A stretch of DNA of 64,000 nt from positions 1,116,001 through 1,180,000 of the forward strand of contig NZ_CP042430.1 in the NCBI RefSeq assembly GCF_007970665.1, written 5' to 3'. Shown here piece after piece: positions 57,324 through 64,000 of the stretch. A program made the translations under genes and the position numbers. Within the stretch, counting starts at the first letter, position 1. Each line of letters opens with the position of its first letter. This DNA comes from Baekduia soli. Its GTDB lineage: Bacteria; Actinomycetota; Thermoleophilia; Solirubrobacterales; Solirubrobacteraceae. Under the pieces are notes generated by a model, which saw only the letters and a program-made list of their open reading frames with translations, had not been told where the DNA came from and ran no database searches.

Positions 57324-58672
57324 ATGCCCCGCCCCAACGTCCACACCGCCTGCCAGGACTTCCACCACGCCAGCGAGACGGCCCGGCGCGACGTGCTCAC
57401 GCGCCGCCAGCTCCTGCGCTGGGGCATCGGCGCCGGCGTCACGGTCTACGGAGCCCAGCGGCTCCCGACCCGCCACCTGCTCGACGCCGCCGCTGCGGAG
57501 GCCGCCGCGGCGCCCGACGCGCCCGTCCTGGTCTCGGTCTTCCTGCCCGGCGGCCTCGACCTGCTGGACACCCTGGTCCCGCTGGACCAGGAGGGCCCGC
57601 TGCGCGACCTGCGCTCGTCGATCCCGGCGGGCGCGCCGGTGCCGCTGGCCGGCACGTCGCTGGCCGTGCACCCCGCGCTCACCCGCGGTCCCGCCGGCGG
57701 CCTCAAGGGCCTGTACGAGCGCGGCCAGGTCGGCTTCCTGCCGGGCATCGACTACGCCAACCCCAACCTGTCGCACTTCGCCTCGCGCGCCTTCTGGGAG
57801 ACGGGGATGGTCTCCCAGCAGTCGGTCTCGGGCTGGCTGGGGCGCTGGCTGGACCGTCACGGCAGCGCCGACAACCCACTGCAGGGGCTCAGCTCGGGCT
57901 ACGACCTGTCCCCGACGCTGAGCTCGGTCAGCGCGCCGGTGGCCTCCGTGTCGGACCCGGGCGACGCCGGCCTGTACCTCTCGGGGCTGTGGGGCGAGTG
58001 GGGCGACGCCGCGGTCGCGGCCTACGCGGCGCTGGCGCGCACCGACGCGACCGCCCCGGGGCCGGTGGCCGCCGCGCGCGGCGCCCGGTTCGCCCACCAG
58101 GTCGCCCAGCAGCTCGCACCGTTCGCGCGCTCGGACGACAGCGCCCCCGACCCGCTGGCCGGCCCGGTGACCTACCCCACGGGCAACGACACCGCCGACC
58201 GGCTGCGCGTGCTCGCCGGTCTGCTGGCCCAGCCGCTGGGCATCCGGCTCGCGACGGTCGACGCCGACGGGCGCTTCGACACCCACGAGGGCCAGGCCGC
58301 CACCCTGACCTCCGACCTCGGCGACGTCGCCGAGGCGCTGGCCGCCTTCCAGGCCGACCTGGCGGCGCGGGGCCTGGCCGACCGCGTGCTGACGTTCGTG
58401 TGGTCGGAGTTCGGGCGCCGGCCGGAGTTCAACGAGTCGGGCGGGACCGACCACGGCGCCGGCGGCATCGCCTGGGTCCAGGGGCCGCGGGCGCTGGGCG
58501 GCATCCTCACCGACTACCCGTCGGTGACCGACCTGGACCCGGAGAGCAACCTGAAGGTCACCGTCGACTTCCGCCGCGTCTACAGCAGCCTCATCGTCCA
58601 ATGGCTGGGGACCGACCCGGCCGAGGTCATCCCGGGCGCCGCCGGCTTCGGCCAGGTGCCGCTGGTGCGCGC

Positions 58673-58676
<4 letters not shown>
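57324..58676 (+). CDS. DUF1501 family protein with Tat-type leader, 450 aa
   Basis: The N-terminus contains TRRQLLRWGIGAGVTVYGAQ, a twin-arginine-like leader. The body shows the alkaline-phosphatase-superfamily-like DUF1501 pattern: LVSVFLPGGLDLLDTLVPLD, LSHFASRAFWETGM, GDVAEALAAFQADLAARGLA, FVWSEFGRRPEFNESGGTDH and the C-terminal VDFRRVYSSLIVQWLG. Tat export implies folding, perhaps with metal, before secretion. It starts 12 nt after DUF1800 and overlaps the cupredoxin-like gene by 4 nt. Confidence 0.85.
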
Positions 58677-59056
<380 letters not shown>

Positions 59057-59160
59057 CCAGGCGCTCCCGCGGCGGGTCCTCCGTCAGACGCCCGGGTGAT
59101 CCCTCGATGCACCGGTGGTTAGCAGGCGTCCCGGCCGGTGACCCTCTGGGCAGGCTCCCC

Positions 59161-59199
59161 GGTCCTCCCCGGTCCTCGCCGGTCCTCCTCATGGTCCTC
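59161..59199 (+). repeat. Short 10-bp direct repeats before the ATPase gene
   Basis: GGTCCTC recurs at 59161, 59171 and 59181 (unit GGTCCTCNCC) and once more at 59193, spanning the start codon at 59191. This could be a regulator-binding array or slippage; no ribosome binding site is evident between them. Confidence 0.5.
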
Positions 59200-59607
59200 A
59201 CCCGTTCGGCCACCGACATCCTGCTCTCCTTCGCACCCGTCCCCGACGCGGCGCGCGCCGCGCGCCACGCGCTCGCGCGGCGCGGTCTGAGCGCCGACGT
59301 GGATCACACGGTGTCGCTGCTGACCTCCGAGGTGATGGGCAACGCCGTCCGCCACGCCGGCGCGCTGCATCCCGGCGAGAAGATCGTCTTCCACGCGCGG
59401 ATCAGCGACGACCACGTCCGCGTCGAGGTCGCCGACCGCGGGCCGGGCTTCGACCCCGAGATCCGCCACGACGCGTCCGGCTTCGGACTGCGGCTCATCG
59501 ACAAGCTCGCGAGCCGCTGGGGCGTCGAGACGACCGCCCGCGGCTGCCGGGTCTGGTTCGAGGTCGACCGCCGCCGCGGGCGCTTCGACCGCTCGCCGGG
59601 CGCCTAG
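59191..59607 (+). CDS. Anti-sigma-factor-type ATP-binding protein (HATPase_c_2), 138 aa
   Basis: Single GHKL domain: VSLLTSEVMGNAVRHAGA (N-box), VEVADRGPGFDPE (G1) and SGFGLRLIDKLASRWGVE (G2). It is of the RsbW/SpoIIAB class that phosphorylates STAS antagonists or binds sigma factors. The ATG at 59191 gives the normal length; the upstream extension is repetitive. The gene ends in the CTAG target site of the IS481 element. A possible functional link to the REC-PAS-PP2C-HATPase protein at 51925 is inferred from class. Confidence 0.75.
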   Translation: MVLTRSATDILLSFAPVPDAARAARHALARRGLSADVDHTVSLLTSEVMGNAVRHAGALHPGEKIVFHARISDDHVRVEVADRGPGFDPEIRHDASGFGLRLIDKLASRWGVETTARGCRVWFEVDRRRGRFDRSPGA

Positions 59608-59653
59608 GTGACGTGCCTCGGGACGTTCCGAACGTCTGAGGGCTGAAGTTGAG

Positions 59654-59726
59654 GCATCCGGGCTGAGACAGAGGCTGTGGGTCTTCTCAAGGATCCAACG
59701 GCCTCGGAGGTCATCAGCCCGGATGC
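59654..59726 (+). promoter_or_regulatory. 13-bp inverted repeat over the transposase start
   Basis: GCATCCGGGCTGA (59654-59666) and TCAGCCCGGATGC (59714-59726) are perfect complements; the second arm contains the transposase ATG. The hairpin could limit translation initiated by read-through transcription from outside, a common protection of transposase genes. Confidence 0.55.
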
Positions 59727-60691
59727 AGTGCAAGCGTAGGTGGCTGCCCAGCTGGCAGCGTGTCGAGCTGGTTGATTGGTGTCTTGGCGAGGGACTTCCT
59801 CGACGCCAGGCAGCGGCCCGTCGGCGGGTGAGCGTGTCGACGGTGCAGTACTGGATCGACCGGTACCGCAACGCCTCAGACGCCGAGCGAGCGTCGGGCG
59901 CGTGGGCGCAGGATCGACCCTCGACGCCGCATCGCCAGCCGACGCGGTCCAGCGACGAGCTGCACGACCGTGTCTGCCAGGCGCGGACGCGGACGGGCTG
60001 GGGGCCGCGCCTGATCGCCTCCGAGCTCGGCATCGCGCACGCGACGGTCTCGCGCTGTCTGAAGCGGCGCGGCATGTCGCGCCAGCCGCCGGCGCCCCGA
60101 GAGGCGGTGCAGCGCTTTGAGTGGCCGTGCCCTGGGGCGTTGATCCAAAACGACGTCAAGCGTTTCGCGCGGTTCTCCTCACCCGGCCATGCCGTCACCG
60201 GCAACCGTCACCGCACGGGCGCCGAGAAGCGCCAGCGTGTCGGCTACGAGTTCGCCCACAGCGCGATCGACGACCACAGCCGCCTGGCCTACACCGAGCT
60301 GCACCGCGACGAGAAGGCCGCCACCGTCATCGGCTTCACCGAGCGGGCGATCGCGTTCTTCGCTGCGCACGGCATCATCATCGAGCGCTGGCAGACCGAC
60401 AACGCCTGGACCTACACCCACAACAAGGCGCTGGCCGCCCTGTTTGACAGCCACGGCATCCGGCATCGCACGATCGCGCCCCGCACGCCGCGCCACAACG
60501 GCAAGGTCGAGCGCTACCAGCAGACCCTCAAACGCGAATGGGGCCTGGGACAGCGCTACCGCTCAAGCGACGCCAGAGCCGCAGCGCTGCCACACTGGCT
60601 GCACCACTACAACAACGAGCGGAACCACAGCTCGCTCGGCAACCGGCCGCCCATCACCCGCGTTCGGAACGACCTGAGGCAGAACACCTAG
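59723..60691 (+). CDS. IS481-family transposase, 322 aa
   Basis: N-terminal helix-turn-helix (LPRRQAAARRRVSVSTVQYW) and a second one (TGWGPRLIASELGIAHATVS). These are followed by a DDE integrase core with Asp in GALIQNDVKRFARF, Asp in IERWQTDNAWTYT and Glu in PRHNGKVERYQQTLKREWGL. The full-length frame is uninterrupted. The stop codon TAG lies in the right CTAG flank. Start ATG at 59723 within a regulatory inverted repeat. Confidence 0.9.
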   Translation: MQCKRRWLPSWQRVELVDWCLGEGLPRRQAAARRRVSVSTVQYWIDRYRNASDAERASGAWAQDRPSTPHRQPTRSSDELHDRVCQARTRTGWGPRLIASELGIAHATVSRCLKRRGMSRQPPAPREAVQRFEWPCPGALIQNDVKRFARFSSPGHAVTGNRHRTGAEKRQRVGYEFAHSAIDDHSRLAYTELHRDEKAATVIGFTERAIAFFAAHGIIIERWQTDNAWTYTHNKALAALFDSHGIRHRTIAPRTPRHNGKVERYQQTLKREWGLGQRYRSSDARAAALPHWLHHYNNERNHSSLGNRPPITRVRNDLRQNT

Positions 60692-60732
60692 CCGCGCTTT
60701 AGGTCGCCCTCCTACCCTCCGCCGCGCCGCGC

Positions 60733-60751
60733 GACGACCGGCCCGGTCGTC
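60733..60751. promoter_or_regulatory. 8-bp-arm hairpin/inverted repeat upstream of the dsbA operon
   Basis: GACGACCG-GCC-CGGTCGTC lies 25 bp before the start codon of the DsbA-like gene. It may be an operator or the old terminator of the ATPase gene, which was separated from it by the insertion sequence. Confidence 0.35.
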
Positions 60752-60775
60752 CCCGTATCCTTGCGACGGAGCCCC

Positions 60776-61579
60776 ATGCCCCAGCAGCCCAGCCAACCGA
60801 CCAAGCGCGAGCGCCGCGACGAGGCCCGGGCCGAGCGCCTGCGCCGGGAGCAGGCCGCCAGCGCGGCGCAGGCGCGCCGCAAGCGCCTGGGCATCCTCGG
60901 CGGCCTCGTCGCCGTCGCGGCTGTGGTGGTCGTCGTCGCCGTGCTCGTCTCCAGCGGGGGCGGCGAGAAGAACGCCTCATCCGGCGGCGCGCTGACCGGC
61001 GTGGCCGCCACGCAGGCGCTCATCGGCGGCATCCCGCAGTCGGGGATCACGCTCGGCAACGCCAGGGCGGCCGTCACCATCGTCGAGTTCGCCGACCCGC
61101 AGTGCCCGTTCTGCAAGGAGTACACGTTGAACGAGATGCCGGCCCTGGTGCAGAAGTACGTCCGCACCGGCAAGGCGAAGATGGAGCTGCGGATGCTGAC
61201 CTTCATCGGCCCCGACTCGGTGACCGCGGGCCGCGTGCTGCTCGCCGCCGGCCAGCAGGGCAAGCTGTGGAACGCGGCCGACCTCCTCTACCGCAACCAG
61301 GGCAAGGAGAACTCGGGCTACGTCACCGACGCGTTCCTGGACAAGGTGCTCAAGGGGGCCGGGGCCGATCCCGCGGCGGCGGTGTCGGCCGCGGCCGGCT
61401 CGGCGGTGACCGCGGACCTCGGCGCGGCCAAGACGCTGGCCAGCCGCTACGGCGTGAGCGCCACGCCGACGATCCTGGTGGGGCCGACGAACGGCACGCT
61501 GAAGGCCGACAGCGAGCAGACGCCCACCGCGGCCGGGATCGGCAAGCTCGTGGACGCCGCGTTGGCCCAGGGCACGTGA
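60776..61579 (+). CDS. Membrane-anchored DsbA-like thioredoxin-fold protein, 267 aa
   Basis: A charged cytosolic N-terminus (about 1-37) and one membrane helix (38-59) anchor an extracytoplasmic domain with active site C110-PF-C113 (VEFADPQCPFCKEY). A DsbA helical insert follows, then a cis-Pro loop in SRYGVSATPTILVG. It would introduce disulfides into exported proteins. The stop overlaps the start of the VKOR gene by 4 nt, and a second DsbA follows. The first helices contain many Arg/Lys, typical of actinobacterial members. Confidence 0.88.
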   Translation: MPQQPSQPTKRERRDEARAERLRREQAASAAQARRKRLGILGGLVAVAAVVVVVAVLVSSGGGEKNASSGGALTGVAATQALIGGIPQSGITLGNARAAVTIVEFADPQCPFCKEYTLNEMPALVQKYVRTGKAKMELRMLTFIGPDSVTAGRVLLAAGQQGKLWNAADLLYRNQGKENSGYVTDAFLDKVLKGAGADPAAAVSAAAGSAVTADLGAAKTLASRYGVSATPTILVGPTNGTLKADSEQTPTAAGIGKLVDAALAQGT

Positions 61580-62007
61580 GCGACCGGACGCTGCGCATCA
61601 CCGCCGTCGTGCTCGCGGTGCTCGGCGTCGGGATCGCGGGCTACCTGACCTACATCCACTACGCCGGCATCGAGCCCGTGTGCAACATCGCCCACGGCTG
61701 CCACAAGGTGCAGACCTCGCAGTACGCCGACCTGGCCGGCGTGCCCGTCGCGGTGCTCGGCCTCCTGGGCTACGTGGGAATCCTGGCCGCGCTGGTCGTC
61801 GACGGCGAGTTCGGGCGGCTGGCCGCCGCGTTCTTCGCCCTGGTCGGCTTCGGCTTCAGCGCCTACCTGACCTACCGCGAGCTGTTCACGATCGACGCGA
61901 TCTGCCAATGGTGCATCGCCAGCGCCATCCTCATGACCGCCCTGGCGATCGTCTGCGTGTGGCGCCTGGTGTCCAGCGCCGACATCCGGGACACGATCGC
62001 GGCGTGA
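61576..62007 (+). CDS. VKOR-family disulfide-generating membrane protein, 143 aa
   Basis: Four membrane helices with the loop cysteine pair Cys36/Cys42 (IEPVCNIAHGCHKVQ) and the quinone-linked active site C110-QW-C113 (TIDAICQWCIASA). It lacks the fused thioredoxin domain of some VKORs, which is supplied by the flanking DsbA genes. It passes electrons from reduced DsbA to quinone. GTG start overlaps the upstream stop (GTGA) and its stop overlaps the next GTG, so the three proteins are made together. Confidence 0.9.
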   Translation: MSDRTLRITAVVLAVLGVGIAGYLTYIHYAGIEPVCNIAHGCHKVQTSQYADLAGVPVAVLGLLGYVGILAALVVDGEFGRLAAAFFALVGFGFSAYLTYRELFTIDAICQWCIASAILMTALAIVCVWRLVSSADIRDTIAA

Positions 62008-62699
62008 GCCGCCCGGTGGCGGCCCTCGCCGGCCTCCTCGGCGTCGCCACCGCCGTGGTCGTCGTCGCGATCCTGGTCTCCAGCCGCCAGGACGACGCCC
62101 ACGCGCCCACCGTCGCGCGCAGCGACGTGACCGCGGTGTTCCGCGGCATCCCGCAGTCGGGCATCACGCTCGGCGACCCGGCCGCGCGCGTCGTGCTCGT
62201 CGAGGTCGCCGACCCGCAGTGCCCCTACTGCCGCGAGTTCCACACCACGACGCTGCCGGCCATCGTCCGGCGCTACGTCGCCACGGGCAAGATCCGCATG
62301 CAGATGCGGCTGACCGGCTTCCTCGGCCACGACTCGGTCCGCGGCGCCCGGGCGCTGGAGGCCGCGGGCCTGCAGGACCGGATGTGGGAGGCCGCTGCGC
62401 GCTTCTACGCCGCGCAGGGCCAGGAGAACACGGGCTACGTGACCGACGCGTTCCTGCGCCGGGTGCTGGGCGGGGTCCGCGGGCTGGACGCCGGGCGCGC
62501 GCTGGCCGACCGTGCCGATCCGCGCGTGGAGGCCGAGCTGGGGGCGGTCCACAGCCTCGAGCGCCGCTACGCGGTGGACTCCACGCCGACGCTGCTCATC
62601 GGCCGCGACGTGGCCGACCTGCGCAAGGTGTCCGAGCAGACGCCGAGCATCGAGCAGATCGGCGCGACGATCGACGCGGAGCTCGCCAAGTCGACGTAG
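62004..62699 (+). CDS. Second DsbA-like thioredoxin-fold protein, 231 aa
   Basis: Short N-terminal membrane helix (about 5-25) and a thioredoxin fold with active site C73-PY-C76 (EVADPQCPYCREFH) and cis-Pro segment RRYAVDSTPTLLIG. It is clearly paralogous to the gene at 60776 (shared GIPQSGITLG, EQTP..IGxxxDA). Two DsbAs around one VKOR suggest different substrate preferences. Its stop codon (62697-62699) lies inside the operator of the following toxin-antitoxin genes. Confidence 0.88.
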   Translation: MSRPVAALAGLLGVATAVVVVAILVSSRQDDAHAPTVARSDVTAVFRGIPQSGITLGDPAARVVLVEVADPQCPYCREFHTTTLPAIVRRYVATGKIRMQMRLTGFLGHDSVRGARALEAAGLQDRMWEAAARFYAAQGQENTGYVTDAFLRRVLGGVRGLDAGRALADRADPRVEAELGAVHSLERRYAVDSTPTLLIGRDVADLRKVSEQTPSIEQIGATIDAELAKST

Positions 62700-62716
62700 G
62701 GTGCTACCCTACGTCG
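62692..62716. promoter_or_regulatory. 11-bp-arm inverted repeat, probable VapB operator overlapping a promoter
   Basis: CGACGTAGGGT-GCT-ACCCTACGTCG is a perfect inverted repeat (arms 62692-62702 and 62706-62716) ending 4 bp before the antitoxin GTG. It covers the end of the dsbA gene. TACCCTA inside it is well placed as a -10 for a leaderless transcript starting at the GTG. Ribbon-helix-helix antitoxins bind such repeats to autoregulate. Confidence 0.75.
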
Positions 62717-62719
62717 GCA

Positions 62720-62917
62720 GTGCTGAAGAAGACCAGCATCTACCTCGACGAGGAGCTCGATCACCGGCTCGCCCGCAGGGCGGCCGACGAGGGGATCACC
62801 AAGGCGGAGTTCATCCGCCGCACGCTGGCCGCCGCCGTGCAGCGGCCCAAGCGCACGCGCCCCGAGGCCGTCGGCCTCGAGGACCGCGGGCCGGGACGGA
62901 TGACGGTCGCCGGGTGA
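62720..62917 (+). CDS. Ribbon-helix-helix antitoxin (VapB-like), 65 aa
   Basis: The first 45 residues form a ribbon-helix-helix domain: LKKTSIYLDEELDHRLARRA and GITKAEFIRRTLAAAV. A short basic/flexible tail that would wrap the toxin follows (QRPKRTRPEAVGLEDRGPG). GTG start without a Shine-Dalgarno sequence, consistent with a leaderless mRNA. Its stop overlaps the PIN gene start (GTGA). Predicted to repress its own promoter through the adjacent inverted repeat. Confidence 0.8.
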   Translation: MLKKTSIYLDEELDHRLARRAADEGITKAEFIRRTLAAAVQRPKRTRPEAVGLEDRGPGRMTVAG

Positions 62918-63324
62918 CCGTCGTCGTCGACAGCGGCTTCGTGCTCGCGCTGGCCCGGCGGCGCGACCCGCGCCACGCCGAGGCCGTCGGCATCCTCGCC
63001 GAGCTCGACGAGGACCTCGTGACCTCGCCGCTGGCGCTCGCCGACCTGGACCGAAGCGTCGCCGACGCGCTGGGCGACGAGGCACGCCACGCCGTGTGGC
63101 GGGACTTCGAGCGCGGCGCCTACGCCGTGCGCTGGTGGGCCGACGCGCTGAAGGAGACGCTCGCCATCGCCGGCGACCATCCTGGCCTCGGGCTGGCGAC
63201 CGCGTCGCTCGTCGCGCTGGCCGGCCGGGTCAACACCCGCCGCGTCGCGACGTTCGACGAGCAGTTCCGGACATTGACCACGCCTGACGGGGAAGCCTTC
63301 GTGGTCCTCCCCGCCGATCGCTGA
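62914..63324 (+). CDS. PIN-domain protein (VapC-like), catalytic residue substituted, 136 aa
   Basis: PIN fold with the first acidic residue Asp6 ([11 protein letters not shown]), an Asp44 in the position of the conserved Glu ([11 protein letters not shown]), and Asp115 (RVATFDEQF). The third conserved acidic position, normally Asp in LGLxDAS, is Thr96 in [14 protein letters not shown]. With one metal ligand missing the RNase may be weak or inactive. It is coupled to the VapB-like gene. Either an inactivated toxin or a subtype with different metal binding; sequence cannot decide. Confidence 0.75.
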   Translation: MTVVVDSGFVLALARRRDPRHAEAVGILAELDEDLVTSPLALADLDRSVADALGDEARHAVWRDFERGAYAVRWWADALKETLAIAGDHPGLGLATASLVALAGRVNTRRVATFDEQFRTLTTPDGEAFVVLPADR

Positions 63325-63337
63325 AAGGACCACGACC

Positions 63338-64000
<663 letters not shown>

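Larger units (their letters stand above)
59604..60691 (+). mobile_element. IS481-family insertion sequence with terminal inverted repeats and CTAG flanks
   Basis: The left end CTAGGTGACGTGCCTCGGGA (59604 on) and the reverse complement of the right end, CTAGGTGTTCTGCCTCAGGT (60691 back), match at 26 of 31 positions and share CGTTCCGAACG. The outermost CTAG at both ends is palindromic, so it is probably the duplicated target, giving an element of 59608-60687 (1080 bp). The transposase is intact, so the copy may be active. It sits exactly at the stop codon of the ATPase gene. Confidence 0.8.

Noticed and set aside
59107-59190. An upstream start for the anti-sigma ATPase
   Set aside because: The extension is encoded by short repeats, has poor coding bias and exceeds the family length.

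Overview
The window is extremely GC-rich DNA with strong G/C bias at third codon positions. It uses many GTG starts and 1-8 nt ATGA/GTGA overlaps between genes. Actinobacterial marker combinations are present: furA-katG, an ECF42-type sigma factor with a YCII protein, an LLM-class flavin oxidoreductase, paired acyl-CoA dehydrogenases, PPOX-class F420-type proteins and DsbA-VKOR genes. Several uncharacterised secreted families resemble those I associate with Thermoleophilia/Solirubrobacterales. That lineage assignment is an inference from gene content; no rRNA is present.

Layout. (1) 1-510: start of cbtA and all of cbtB (cobalt transport) on the minus strand, behind a cobalamin riboswitch and its promoter. 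(2) About 800-4940: a decayed integrative element. It holds small minus-strand ORFs and three broken genes (sigma-like, ArdC-like, ParB-like), each with single-base frameshifts. It ends at a 45-bp 3' fragment of tRNA-Val(UAC), with a second 23-bp copy of its end. (3) 4968-18830: a lipid/acyl-CoA catabolism region: DUF7064-like protein, SCP2-like protein, alpha/beta hydrolase, SnoaL-like protein, acyl-CoA ligase, MmgE/PrpD, a VOC protein, acyl-CoA dehydrogenases (one frameshifted), an LLM oxidoreductase and an enoyl-CoA hydratase. An ECF42 sigma/YCII pair sits inside it. (4) 18827-25700: methyltransferase, aldo/keto reductase, PPi-type phosphofructokinase, a secreted YCF48-like propeller, a cytochrome P450 and tRNA-Asp. 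(5) 26012-33265: a two-component system, a small secreted basic protein, a LuxR pseudogene, universal stress proteins, a COG4705 membrane protein, YihY, DUF5661, and a ferredoxin behind a ferredoxin-reductase remnant. (6) 33349-45566: PPOX protein, a cytochrome c peroxidase remnant, a LysE exporter, furA-katG with a perfect inverted-repeat operator, an eCIS-like HExxH protein with a frameshift, YbaK, an NHL propeller, a hydrolase pair, a lytic transglycosylase and an Ada/MGMT protein.

(7) 45627-53838: a signalling block. Two small helical proteins precede a 1788-residue poly-HAMP hybrid histidine kinase, built on eight exact-length 276-bp repeats. Its stop codon overlaps the start of a REC-PAS-PP2C-HATPase protein. 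A further stand-alone anti-sigma-type ATPase lies at 59191. Together these suggest a stress or partner-switching pathway. (8) 53991-59056: an export cassette of two tandem secreted paralogues, DUF1800, DUF1501 and a cupredoxin-like protein. (9) 59604-60691: an intact IS481-family insertion sequence flanked by CTAG. (10) 60776-64000: a DsbA-VKOR-DsbA oxidative folding operon. A VapBC-like pair follows, with an 11-bp-arm operator overlapping the end of the last DsbA gene. Then comes the 5' part of aconitase.

The most interesting candidates are the poly-HAMP kinase/phosphatase pair, the secreted-paralogue/DUF1800/DUF1501/cupredoxin cassette, and the eCIS-like metalloprotease-fold protein. The number of single-base frameshifts at homopolymers is high. 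Some may be sequencing errors and should be checked before biology is inferred.
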